Origin: Bacillus crepusculi
Lineage (GTDB): Bacteria > Bacillota > Bacilli > Bacillales > Bacillaceae
NCBI RefSeq assembly: GCF_014764715.1
Contig: NZ_JACXXE010000003.1
Location: 186,001-250,000, forward strand
DNA: 64,000 nt
Direction: 5' to 3'
Shown one piece after another: positions 52,792 through 61,218 of the stretch (positions within the stretch are counted from its first letter, which is position 1; each line of letters starts with the position of its first letter). The notes under the pieces were generated by a model. It was not told the origin of the DNA and ran no database searches. It saw only the letters and a program-made list of their open reading frames with translations. Made by a program: the position numbers and the translations under genes.

Positions 52792-52867
52792 ACAACCACC
52801 TCTTTCATTTGGTATAATTATGAACACATGTAACAAAACGAAAGAACATTTTAGAACAGAACCTTTT

Positions 52868-52881
52868 ATAAAGCGCTTACA
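52868..52881 (-). promoter_or_regulatory. Candidate CcpA cre site in the PTS operon leader
   Basis: TGTAAGCGCTTTAT on the minus strand matches the cre consensus (TGWNANCGNTNNCA) at 12 of 14 positions with a perfect AAGCGCTT core. It lies just downstream of the promoter, where cre sites block transcription. Confidence 0.6.
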
Positions 52882-52908
52882 ATTATATGTTCTTAAAAAT
52901 GTTCAATG

Positions 52909-52954
52909 ATGTTACCTTTGTAAAGATATTATAATATTCGAAATTATAAGTCAA
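52909..52954 (-). promoter_or_regulatory. Promoter and operator of the PTS/dehydrogenase operon
   Basis: TTGACT (52954-52949), 17 bp, TAATAT (52931-52926), then one base later TTTACAAAGGTAACAT (52924-52909). The plus strand reads ATGTTACCTTTGTAAA. Layout and motif are the same as at 48909-48954. A third similar motif (TGTTACATGTGTTC on minus) is at about 52824-52837. Confidence 0.75.
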
Positions 52955-52982
52955 TGTTCCTAGGGAAATTTTTATAAAAAAA

Positions 52983-53004
52983 GACGCAGCTTATGCTGCA
53001 TCCT
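52983..53004 (-). terminator. Terminator after cysA
   Basis: GATGCAGC / GCTGCGTC stem followed by TTTTTTT on the minus strand. Confidence 0.88.
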
Positions 53005-53029
53005 CTCTTCGAACCTTGTACACACCTTG

Positions 53030-53761
53030 TTAAATATAGTTTCCTATATCTAAAAATTCAGATACAAATAGATTGTCTGATTGCTCTGCCATTTCTTGTT
53101 TTGTCCCGATCTTTTCGATTCTGCCTTCATTCATGACCACGACACGATCAGCAATATCGAATGCTTCTTCTTGATCATGTGTCACAAAGATGGTTGTCAT
53201 TTGAAATTCTCGATGGACTTTTTTCAGCCAATGTCTTAATTCTTTCCTTACCTTCGTATCTAGAGCGCCAAAGGGCTCATCTAATAGGAGTGCCTTCGGT
53301 TTGACGGCAAGTGCGCGTGCAAGTGCGACACGCTGTTTTTGTCCGCCTGACAGCTGCTCTGGATAACGGTGCTCATACTGCGTTAGCTGAACGACCTCTA
53401 GTAGCTCATATACTCGCTCTTTGATGTCTTTTTTAGGCAACCTTTCTCCTCTTGGCTTCATCTTCAAACCATACGCAACATTATCAAATACCGTCATATT
53501 TCGAAAAAGAGCGTATTGCTGAAACACAAAACCGATCTGCCGCTTTCGCACAGGAATATGAGTATAATCCTGATCTCCAAATAAAATCTGTCCGTGATTT
53601 GCGTAGTCAAGCCCTGCAATAATTCTTAATAAAGTCGTCTTACCAGAGCCAGATGGCCCTAATAAAGATATCAATTCGCCATTTTTAATAGACAAATCGA
53701 CGTTTTGCAAAACCTTCGTCTGCCCAAACTGTTTTGATATTTGTTTCGCTGTAATCCCCAA
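53030..53761 (-). CDS. cysA: Sulfate/thiosulfate ABC transporter ATPase CysA (short form)
   Basis: 243 residues. Walker A GPSGSGKTT, signature LSGGQKQRVALARAL, Walker B LLLDEPFGALD, switch His in IFVTHDQEEA. It is about 100 residues shorter than enteric CysA and lacks the C-terminal regulatory part. The TTG start at 53761 has GGAGG 8 nt upstream; an ATG at 53776 abutting the cysW stop has no SD. Last gene of sbp-cysT-cysW-cysA. Confidence 0.85.
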   Translation of the reverse strand: MGITAKQISKQFGQTKVLQNVDLSIKNGELISLLGPSGSGKTTLLRIIAGLDYANHGQILFGDQDYTHIPVRKRQIGFVFQQYALFRNMTVFDNVAYGLKMKPRGERLPKKDIKERVYELLEVVQLTQYEHRYPEQLSGGQKQRVALARALAVKPKALLLDEPFGALDTKVRKELRHWLKKVHREFQMTTIFVTHDQEEAFDIADRVVVMNEGRIEKIGTKQEMAEQSDNLFVSEFLDIGNYI

Positions 53762-53776
53762 GGCCGATCCCTCCAT

Positions 53777-54646
53777 TTATGTTGACCGCTTGCTGAGCCT
53801 GTGTTCCCTCTGCTGAATGATGTGCTTGATGATTAAAGTGATGACCGCCACAAACGCCATAAGAGACGCTACAGCAAAAGCGGCTTGGAATTGGTACTCA
53901 TTGTATAGAATTTCAATATGAAGCGGCATCGTATTGGTCATCCCGCGAATATGACCAGATACAACCGACACTGCACCAAATTCACCAATCGCCCTTGCCC
54001 CTGCTAAAATGACGCCATAAAAAAGTGCCCATCTGATATTTGGCAGTGTCACAAGAAAAAAAGTCTTCCACCCATTTGCACCAAGCGTGAGCGATGCCTC
54101 CTCCTCATGAATACCTTCATTTTGCATAAACGGGATTAGCTCTCTTGCAATAAACGGAAACGTGACAAATATAGTTGCAAGAATCATGCCTGGTACAGAA
54201 TAAATAACTTTCCATCCATTTGCTAAAAGCCATGGACCTAAAAGTCCGTTTGAACCAAATAAAAGGACAAAGACAAGTCCAGCAATCACCGGTGAAACGG
54301 CAAACGGGAGGTCAATCACAGTCGTTAACAAACGTTTTCCGCGGAAATTAAATTTTGTAATAAGCCATGCAGCACTGACCCCAAAGATGATTTGAAGCGG
54401 CAGTGTCACGATTACAATAAAGACAGTCAATTTGATTGCGGCAAGTGTATCTGGATGAGAGATGGCCAGAAGGTAAGAACTCCATCCTTTCTCAAATGCC
54501 TTTGAAAACACGGCGATCAGCGGCATGAATAAAAACAAAATCAAAAACGCATACACAACGGTAATGAAAATGACCTTCACCGCTTTTGATTCCGTCACAG
54601 GGCTCCTGAATGTGATGCGGTGCTGTTTACGAAGCTCTCTTTCCAA
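53777..54646 (-). CDS. cysW: Sulfate ABC transporter permease CysW
   Basis: 289 residues, six TM helices, with permease EAA loop EEASLTLGANGWKTFFLVTLP and RAIGEFGAVSVVSGHIRGMTN (shown in part). TTG start 54646 with GAGGTG 6 nt upstream, 5 bp after the cysT stop; a longer frame would overlap cysT. Confidence 0.9.
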   Translation of the reverse strand: MERELRKQHRITFRSPVTESKAVKVIFITVVYAFLILFLFMPLIAVFSKAFEKGWSSYLLAISHPDTLAAIKLTVFIVIVTLPLQIIFGVSAAWLITKFNFRGKRLLTTVIDLPFAVSPVIAGLVFVLLFGSNGLLGPWLLANGWKVIYSVPGMILATIFVTFPFIARELIPFMQNEGIHEEEASLTLGANGWKTFFLVTLPNIRWALFYGVILAGARAIGEFGAVSVVSGHIRGMTNTMPLHIEILYNEYQFQAAFAVASLMAFVAVITLIIKHIIQQREHRLSKRST

Positions 54647-54651
54647 TCGTC

Positions 54652-55497
54652 TCACCTCACTTCCACTTGTTTTTTCCGCTCTACAAACCACTGCACTCCG
54701 TGAATCAATAACAGAATGAAAAATGAAAGGAGCAGCATGAAGCAGGCTATCGCTGCTGCACCGTGATAATCATATTGCTCAAGCTTAGACATGATCATCA
54801 GTGGTGTAATTTCTGTTTTAAACGGAATATTTCCAGCAATAAACACAACAGAGCCATACTCACCTAGTGCTCTTGCTAATGCAAGAGAAAAGCCAGTCAT
54901 CACCGCTGGAAACAAGGCGGGGAGCAACACATGAAAAAAGGTCTGGCCCCTTGTTGCACCAAGGATCGCCGCAGCCTCTTCCACCTCCTGCTGAAGCCCT
55001 TCTATGACCGGCTGAACTGTTCTAATCACAAATGGAATGCCAATAAAAATGAGTGCGAGAATAATACCGAGTGGTGTATATGCCACCTTCATATGCAAAA
55101 ATTGCCCAATCCATCCATTTGGAGAATAAAGAGTAGTGAGAGCAATCCCCGCAACAGCCGTTGGGAGAGCAAACGGTAAGTCGATGAGCGCATCCAACAT
55201 TTTCTTTCCAGGAAACGAATACCGCGCGAGAACCCATGCAATCAATACACCAAATCCTACATTGATGAGGGCCGCAGCAAAGGAAGTCGCAACTGTCAGC
55301 TGAAGCGACTTCAGCACCCGTGCATCGCTAAAAACCTTCCATATCCCCTCTGCCCCTAATGAACCGGTCCAGATAAATACCATGGATAAAGGAATGACGA
55401 CAATCGCACTCACATAAACGAGCGTCACCCCAAGACTCAGCCCAAAACCAGGCAATACATGTTTTCTTTTATTGGCGGCAACATGCACTTTCTTCAT
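54652..55497 (-). CDS. cysT: Sulfate ABC transporter permease CysT
   Basis: 281 residues, six TM helices; EAA loop EEAAAILGATRGQTFFHVLL and ARALGEYGSVVFIAGNIPFK are typical of CysT (CysU). Start 55497 with GGGGG 7 nt away. Forms the channel with CysW. Confidence 0.92.
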   Translation of the reverse strand: MKKVHVAANKRKHVLPGFGLSLGVTLVYVSAIVVIPLSMVFIWTGSLGAEGIWKVFSDARVLKSLQLTVATSFAAALINVGFGVLIAWVLARYSFPGKKMLDALIDLPFALPTAVAGIALTTLYSPNGWIGQFLHMKVAYTPLGIILALIFIGIPFVIRTVQPVIEGLQQEVEEAAAILGATRGQTFFHVLLPALFPAVMTGFSLALARALGEYGSVVFIAGNIPFKTEITPLMIMSKLEQYDYHGAAAIACFMLLLSFFILLLIHGVQWFVERKKQVEVR

Positions 55498-55508
55498 CAC
55501 ATCGCCCC

Positions 55509-56543
55509 CTATTTTTGTCCACTATATATTTGATCAAATAATCCGCCATCATCAAAAAATCTTTTCTGCGCCTTTCTCCATCCGCCAAATGCTTGATCAA
55601 TTGTCACCATATCAATTTCTTTAAACTGGTCTTTATATTTGTTTAACACTTCTTTATTTCTTGGCCGATAATAGTTTTTCGCCGCAATTTCCTGCCCTTT
55701 TTTGGAATACAAATAATCTAAATAAGCCTTTGCCACTTTCTCTGTTCCCTTTCGTTTCACATTTTGATCAACGACGGCAACGGGCGGCTCTGCTAAAATA
55801 CTAATGGATGGACTGACAATCTCAAATTTGTCTTTGCCTAATTCATGCAGTGTCAAATAGGCTTCATTTTCCCATGCAATTAACACATCACCCTGGCCCC
55901 GTTCAACAAAGGTGGTGGTGGCTCCACGGGCGCCTGAATCAAGGACCTCGACATGTTCATATAGCTTCTTGACAAAATCCTTTGTTTTTTCTTCATCACC
56001 ATGAAAGGTTTTATCGGCATATGCCCATGCGGCTAAGTAATTCCACCTTGCACCGCCGGACGTCTTTGGATTAGGCGTAATAATGGACACGCCTGGTTGA
56101 ATCAAGTCATCCCAGTCTTTAATCTTCTTTGGATTTCCTTTCTTCACAAGAAACACAATGGTAGACGTATAGGGGGTTGACTGGTTCGGAAATTCCTTTT
56201 GCCAATCCTTTGAAAGTAGTCCGCGATCTGCAATTGCATCAATGTCATATCCAAGCGCAAGTGTCGCCACATCTGCTTCGAGTCCATCAATAATAGACCT
56301 TCCCTGTTTACCTGATCCTCCGTGAGACTGCTGTATAGTGACATCCTCACCGGTTTTGTCTTTCCAATATGTTTGAAAGGCTTGATTGTATTCCTGATAC
56401 AATTCACGTGTAGGATCATACGAAACATTTAACAGCTCAATCTTTCCCTTTTGGTTTGAGGCTTCATTCGCATTTGAGCATGCACTCGTCACAGTCATGA
56501 TCAATATGATGGTCACGATAGAGACCCATTTCCACTTTTTCAT
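55509..56543 (-). CDS. sbp: Sulfate-binding lipoprotein
   Basis: 344 residues. N-terminal signal with lipobox VTSAC, then the sulfate-binding-protein motifs [59 protein letters not shown] and [20 protein letters not shown]. It delivers sulfate or thiosulfate to CysTW. First gene of the operon. As I recall, B. subtilis takes up sulfate with the permease CysP instead, so this ABC system differs from that model. Confidence 0.93.
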   Translation of the reverse strand: MKKWKWVSIVTIILIMTVTSACSNANEASNQKGKIELLNVSYDPTRELYQEYNQAFQTYWKDKTGEDVTIQQSHGGSGKQGRSIIDGLEADVATLALGYDIDAIADRGLLSKDWQKEFPNQSTPYTSTIVFLVKKGNPKKIKDWDDLIQPGVSIITPNPKTSGGARWNYLAAWAYADKTFHGDEEKTKDFVKKLYEHVEVLDSGARGATTTFVERGQGDVLIAWENEAYLTLHELGKDKFEIVSPSISILAEPPVAVVDQNVKRKGTEKVAKAYLDYLYSKKGQEIAAKNYYRPRNKEVLNKYKDQFKEIDMVTIDQAFGGWRKAQKRFFDDGGLFDQIYSGQK

Positions 56544-56598
56544 GTTATCCGCTCCCCTGTTATCACATAATGGTGACACCAATCTTGCCGTTTCTACG

Positions 56599-56695
56599 CA
56601 AAAAAGACCCTTAGCCATTGAAGTACATCACAGTCCTGTACTTCAAATTGCCAAGAGCCTTCGGTTGTCCGATCAGCTATGTATGATTGATGTTA
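56599..56695 (-). promoter_or_regulatory. Leader with a strong internal terminator upstream of the sulfate operon
   Basis: About 150 nt separate the promoter from sbp. The leader forms TCGG-acaa-CCGA, then a long hairpin of GGCTCTTGGC...TTGAAGTACA against TGTACTTCAA...GGCTAAGGGTC (56607-56665), followed by TTTTTT. This is an intrinsic terminator before the first gene, so attenuation is likely. I see no S-box, T-box or other riboswitch signature that I know. Confidence 0.65.
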
Positions 56696-56701
56696 GTCTA
56701 T

Positions 56702-56730
56702 ATATTATTCAAACTATTCACAGGTGTCAA
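56702..56730 (-). promoter_or_regulatory. Sigma-A promoter of the sulfate operon
   Basis: TTGACA (56730-56725), 17 bp, TAATAT (56707-56702) on the minus strand. Confidence 0.8.
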
Positions 56731-56757
56731 CTGTGTTTTTTCTTTTATTTAGACAAA

Positions 56758-56787
56758 AAGAGCGCCATCTTCAAGAGGCGCTCCTTT
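56758..56787 (-). terminator. Terminator after ggt
   Basis: GGAGCGCC / GGCGCTC stem followed by TTTTTG on the minus strand. Confidence 0.85.
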
Positions 56788-56799
56788 TCCCGGGAAATG

Positions 56800-58554
56800 T
56801 TATTGATCTGCAGATAGCTTTAAATTGACACCTACAGCAGTTCCATTTCTCGTGGAGTCAGCAACTCCAGTAAATGTCCCTGCTTTTCGATCAATTAGTA
56901 AAGCTTGCACGTTCCCTATATCGATAGGTGAACTGCCAAAACGGTGACCCATATCATTTAGCTTTGTTCTCACATCGAGAGGGACACCTACTTCATAGCG
57001 GTAAGAAGTTAGGCTGTTAGTATAAATTCTAGGCTCTTCCACCGCATCCTGAAGCTCCATGTCATATTCAAGCAAATTTAGGATCGTCTGTGAAACAGAA
57101 GCAATAATAGTGGTTCCTCCAGGTGATCCAACGGTCATAACAGGCTTTCCATCTTTAAAGATGATCGTTGGCGTCATACTTGATAATGGACGTTTATTTG
57201 GCTGCACTTCATTGGCACCGCCAGGCCTTGCGTCAAAATCCGTGAGTTCATTATTTAAGAAAAAACCATACTCTGGGACAAGAATCCCTGTACCAAACAA
57301 CTGTTCAATGGTTGTTGTAAACGACACAACATTTCCCCACTGATCTGCAACAGTAAAATGGGTGGTTTCACCAATGGTTTTATCCTCTGGCTGCGGGACA
57401 ATTGGGGATGGATTTTTTTCATCCTCATATTTCCACGGATCTCCTTCTTTCGGGTTACGATTCATTTGATCTAATTGAATAAGAGAGGCTCTTTCTGAAA
57501 TGTAATCATCGTCTAATAGTCCTTTTAGTGGAACATCTACGAATTCGGGGTCACCGGCATATGCAGCACGGTCAGCATAGGAGAGATGCATCGTTTCAGC
57601 AAGCAGCTGATATTTTTCGAATGATTTGGGGTCATATTGAGATAGGTTAAAGTGGTCAAGTATTTTGAGTATTTGTAGCATAAACACCCCGCCTGAGCTT
57701 GGTGGAGGCATACTTGCAAGCTGGTACCCTTTATAGTCTCCCCAGATTGGCTTTTCAGTCTTGACCTCATAATGACCAATGTCATCTGTTGTCATCGTAC
57801 CACCAAAATCTTGGACTGTATTGGCAAGTGCCTTTGCTACTTTTCCTTCATAAAACGCCTTGCTTCCTTTTTTCGCAATCAATTTAAATGTTTTTGCAAG
57901 ACCTGGCTGGACAAGCAGATCTCCTTCTTCGAGAGGCTGATCATCTGGAAGAAAGATTGGCGCTGCAGCCGTTTTTTTCAATTTCTCTTGATGATCATCA
58001 ATCGCTTTTGCCAGGACCGAATCAATTTCAAATCCATCCTCTGCGAGCTGAATGGAAGGCTTAATCAATTCCTTCATAGAACGAGTACCCCACTTATCTA
58101 ATGCGGCTTCGAGACCTTTTACTGTCCCAGGAACACCAACCGCATTTCCATGTGTAGAGCGCTCGGCAAATGGAATCACCTTTCCTTCATCTGTTAAAAA
58201 CATGTCAGGTGTTGCGCCCTGTGGTGCTCGTTCTCTGCTATCGATGATGGATGTTTCTTTTGTCTTCTCATCATAAACCATCATAAATCCTCCGCCGCCA
58301 ATTCCAGACATCATTGGCTCTGTTACATTCAGTGCGTACTGGATGGCAACAGCAGCATCAACTGCGTTTCCACCTTTTTTCAATACATCGGCACCAACTT
58401 CTGATGCGAGCGGATGGGCTGTAGCGACCATGCCATCCTTGCCAACAGCTACTTTATCCCCATGAGTTTCGTTTGCATGGACTTGGCTGACAGGCAGGAA
58501 AAACGAGAAAACAAACAGACATATGGACAAAACAGTTAGAGAAATGCGTTTCAT
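56800..58554 (-). CDS. ggt: Gamma-glutamyltranspeptidase
   Basis: 584 residues. Sec signal peptide ending near QVHA. The precursor self-cleaves before the catalytic Thr of TTHFTVADQWGN (about residue 400), giving large and small subunits. Further motifs: GIGGGGFMMVYD, RERAPQ and the substrate-binding SSMTPTIIF and GSPGGTTII. It hydrolyses or transfers gamma-glutamyl groups of glutathione, glutamine and poly-gamma-glutamate outside the cell. Start 58554 with AAGGGGTG. Confidence 0.96.
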   Translation of the reverse strand: MKRISLTVLSICLFVFSFFLPVSQVHANETHGDKVAVGKDGMVATAHPLASEVGADVLKKGGNAVDAAVAIQYALNVTEPMMSGIGGGGFMMVYDEKTKETSIIDSRERAPQGATPDMFLTDEGKVIPFAERSTHGNAVGVPGTVKGLEAALDKWGTRSMKELIKPSIQLAEDGFEIDSVLAKAIDDHQEKLKKTAAAPIFLPDDQPLEEGDLLVQPGLAKTFKLIAKKGSKAFYEGKVAKALANTVQDFGGTMTTDDIGHYEVKTEKPIWGDYKGYQLASMPPPSSGGVFMLQILKILDHFNLSQYDPKSFEKYQLLAETMHLSYADRAAYAGDPEFVDVPLKGLLDDDYISERASLIQLDQMNRNPKEGDPWKYEDEKNPSPIVPQPEDKTIGETTHFTVADQWGNVVSFTTTIEQLFGTGILVPEYGFFLNNELTDFDARPGGANEVQPNKRPLSSMTPTIIFKDGKPVMTVGSPGGTTIIASVSQTILNLLEYDMELQDAVEEPRIYTNSLTSYRYEVGVPLDVRTKLNDMGHRFGSSPIDIGNVQALLIDRKAGTFTGVADSTRNGTAVGVNLKLSADQ

Positions 58555-58778
58555 AAACAACACCCCTTCCATATTCTTACTTTGACATTACCTACTTCTT
58601 AACCAGAATACAATAGATTATTCTAAAATTTCTAAAATTTTCATTCTATCATCCTACATCGATCAAATAAAACATGCTTTTCCAAAACATATGACATATA
58701 CAAAAAATAGGTATAAAGACATAATACTTTCACCTACTTGACTTAACGGTATAATAAACACATGACAAAGGGGGAAAA

Positions 58779-59240
58779 ATGGTGAACCACAAAAGCCAAA
58801 TTTTTTGGGAAACGTATTGGAAAGAGACAGCAGAAAAGGCACCAGCGGACACGTCTGTTTCGGCTTGGGCATTTGGTGCAGATCCAGATCACTTACTTGA
58901 CCTTGTCAAGCAAGGAAAAAAAACAGCCACTTGTTCTGGTCATATTTTTTATGAGAAGGAACAGGAGCCGCTTCCGCAGCGTGGGCAATATGCGATCATT
59001 TTGGACAGCCAGGAGGAACCTAAAGCCATCATCGAGATCACGCATGTAGAAGTGATGCCAATGAATGAGGTGCCAGAATCATTTGCTCAAGCAGAAGGTG
59101 AAGGCGATCTATCATATGACTATTGGTACAGAGCGCATAAAGAATTCTTCACAGAAGCACTCAAGCCATATGGATTAGATTTTAAAGAAGACATGCTTCT
59201 TGTTTGTGAACGTTTTAAGCTGATTCATTCAGCTTCTTAG
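58779..59240 (+). CDS. ASCH-domain protein (YhfF-like)
   Basis: 153 residues. ASCH domain with KQGKKTATCSG (conserved G-x-K-T/x-E/A loop), the beta strand QYAIILDSQEEPKAIIEITH, and FAQAEGEGDLSYDYWYRAHK. ASCH proteins share the PUA-like fold and some hydrolyse N4-acetylcytidine; RNA or nucleoside binding is the general expectation. ATG with GGGGGA SD. Single gene. Confidence 0.8.
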   Translation: MVNHKSQIFWETYWKETAEKAPADTSVSAWAFGADPDHLLDLVKQGKKTATCSGHIFYEKEQEPLPQRGQYAIILDSQEEPKAIIEITHVEVMPMNEVPESFAQAEGEGDLSYDYWYRAHKEFFTEALKPYGLDFKEDMLLVCERFKLIHSAS

Positions 59241-59446
59241 CCTTTAAGCGGCGCCAAAAACGGCCCGCTTTTTCCGTTTCTTTCACCCTTTCTGAAAAAG
59301 GTGTGTTGAGATCACATCTTTAGGTCAGAATAAGATCAAATAGAAAAAGTGAAGAAATTTTCGACTACACCTGTTTTTTTTCGACAAAAGAATATATAAT
59401 TATTTGATGTGTGCATTGTCTCATTTATACAATGGAGGGTTTTTAC

Positions 59447-60064
59447 ATGTTAAAAAGGAAAAAAGACAAGTTTTCCGTCTTGTTAACGGAAATTGCTAAA
59501 AATTTAGATGAAACAGCTGAGTATTTTGTTAGCTATAAAGTAACAAATCAAACCACTCTGAAAGAATTTTCTGACACATTGAAGGAATATGAGACAAAAG
59601 GTGATACTCATGTTCATACCATGATTAAAGAGCTGAACAAAGCCTTTATTACACCGATTGAACGTGAAGACATTCTTCAATTGACGAATAGTCTCGATGA
59701 TGTTTTAGATGGAATTGAGCATTTTTCAGCAACGCTAGAAATTTATTCAATCACAAGCTCTGACGAACATATCGACAAATTCAGCCACTACATCAGAGAA
59801 TGCGCGAAAGAAATATTAATCACAATTGAACTACTGGCTGAAAATCGCTTGAAAGATATTCATCCGCACGCAATCAAGATCAAAGAGATTGAGCATAATT
59901 GTGACAATCTTCATCGCAAATCACTAAAGAACTTGTTTGGAAAAGAAACAGACCCAATTAAAGTGATTCAATACAAAGAAATTTACGAAACACTTGAAGA
60001 AATCGCTGATTCCTGTCAAAGTGTTGCCAACAATCTAGAAACAATCATTATGAAGAATGCGTAA
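59447..60064 (+). CDS. ykaA: DUF47/PhoU-like protein, partner of Pit (YkaA)
   Basis: 205 residues, all helical, PhoU-like (DUF47): ITPIEREDILQLTNSLDDVLDGIEHF split across two helices carries the E/DxxxD metal-binding pattern. Encoded 15 bp before pit; the pair is common and YkaA is thought to regulate Pit. Start 59447 with GGAGGG. Confidence 0.92.
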   Translation: MLKRKKDKFSVLLTEIAKNLDETAEYFVSYKVTNQTTLKEFSDTLKEYETKGDTHVHTMIKELNKAFITPIEREDILQLTNSLDDVLDGIEHFSATLEIYSITSSDEHIDKFSHYIRECAKEILITIELLAENRLKDIHPHAIKIKEIEHNCDNLHRKSLKNLFGKETDPIKVIQYKEIYETLEEIADSCQSVANNLETIIMKNA

Positions 60065-60079
60065 CGGGGTTAGTTAAAC

Positions 60080-61078
60080 ATGGACACATTACTCATCCTT
60101 ACCATATTTATTGTCATTTGTGCACTTGCTTTTGATTTCATTAACGGATTCCACGATACAGCAAATGCCATTGCCACTTCGGTTTCAACAAAGGCGTTAA
60201 AGCCTAGACATGCTATTATTATGGCAGCGTTCATGAACTTCTTAGGAGCAATGACATTTACAGGTGTAGCAAAATCCATTACAAAAGACATCGCAGATCC
60301 ATTTACACTTCAAAACGGTTCTGTTGTCATCTTGGCTGCTTTAATTGCAGCTATCACTTGGAACTTGCTTACTTGGTATTACGGGATTCCGAGTAGTTCT
60401 TCCCATGCACTGATCGGTTCAATTGCAGGAGCGGTTATTGCCTCTGCGGGTTTTGGCGCTTTAAACTATTCGGGATTCATTAAAATCATTCAAGCCCTTT
60501 TGCTTTCACCTATCCTAGCTTTCGTATTGGGATATATCGTGTATACCATTATCAAATTTATATTCAGAAACAACAATCTTGCAAAAACAAATAAACAATT
60601 CCGACGTGTTCAAATTTTAACTGCTGCACTGCAATCTTATACCCATGGAACGAACGATGCGCAAAAAGCGATGGGAATTATTACGATGGCTCTCATCGCA
60701 GGTAATTTGCATACAACAGACGACATTCCATTCTGGGTACAATTCTCTTGTGCGCTTGCAATGGGACTTGGTACTTCTATTGGCGGCTGGAAGATTATTA
60801 AAACAGTCGGCGGTAAAATCATGAAAATTCGTCCAGTAAACGGGGTATCTGCCGACTTAACTGGTGCAGCTATTATTTTCGGTGCAACGTTTATCCACTT
60901 ACCTGTTAGTACCACACACGTGATCTCGTCTTCTATTCTAGGCGTAGGCTCTGCGCACAGAGTAAAAGGTGTGAACTGGGGTACAGCAAAACGTATGCTT
61001 GTCACTTGGGTCATCACATTACCAATTTCAGGGACTCTAGGTGCTCTCATATACTTTGTGTTAAATACGTTTCTATAA
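60080..61078 (+). CDS. pit: Low-affinity inorganic phosphate transporter Pit
   Basis: 332 residues, about ten TM helices with the inverted duplicated PiT signature: FDFINGFHDTANAIATSV in the first half and YTHGTNDAQKAMGIITMAL in the second; also GIPSSSSHALIGS and PVSTTHVISSSILGVG. Imports metal-phosphate by proton symport. Second gene of ykaA-pit. Confidence 0.95.
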   Translation: MDTLLILTIFIVICALAFDFINGFHDTANAIATSVSTKALKPRHAIIMAAFMNFLGAMTFTGVAKSITKDIADPFTLQNGSVVILAALIAAITWNLLTWYYGIPSSSSHALIGSIAGAVIASAGFGALNYSGFIKIIQALLLSPILAFVLGYIVYTIIKFIFRNNNLAKTNKQFRRVQILTAALQSYTHGTNDAQKAMGIITMALIAGNLHTTDDIPFWVQFSCALAMGLGTSIGGWKIIKTVGGKIMKIRPVNGVSADLTGAAIIFGATFIHLPVSTTHVISSSILGVGSAHRVKGVNWGTAKRMLVTWVITLPISGTLGALIYFVLNTFL

Positions 61079-61083
61079 GGGAA

Positions 61084-61147
61084 AAGGCCTGTCTAGCAGG
61101 TCTTTTTTTTATGTAGACAAACTGTCTATTCTAACTAGCAGTTTTTT
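61084..61147 (+). terminator. Terminator(s) after pit
   Basis: AGGCCTG / CAGGTCT hairpin with TTTTTTTT (61084-61110). A second one, AAACTG / CAGTTT followed by TTTTTTT, ends at 61148. Both share CTGTCTA...TAGCAG. TGTAGACAAA, the end sequence of the dispersed element, stands between them at 61112-61121. Confidence 0.7.
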
Positions 61148-61172
61148 TCATGAAGCAGGGTTTCCAATCATA

Positions 61173-61208
61173 CCCATAGAAGTAAACAAGTATTCATCTG
61201 TCTATGGG
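61173..61208 (+). promoter_or_regulatory. Inverted repeat overlapping the spoIISA ribosome-binding site
   Basis: CCCATAGA (61173-61180) and TCTATGGG (61201-61208) are perfect 8-bp complements with a 20-nt loop. The right arm covers the first bases of the SD GGGAG. The structure could limit toxin translation. Confidence 0.5.
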
Positions 61209-61218
61209 AGAGAAGAAC

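Noticed and set aside
53777-54691. Longer CysW start overlapping cysT
   Set aside because: It would need a start inside cysT without an SD; TTG 54646 has a GAGGTG SD directly after the cysT stop.
56544-56700. SAM riboswitch (S-box) in front of the sulfate operon
   Set aside because: The conserved S-box blocks (GGTGGAGGGACTGGCCC type) are absent. Only a terminator hairpin can be supported.
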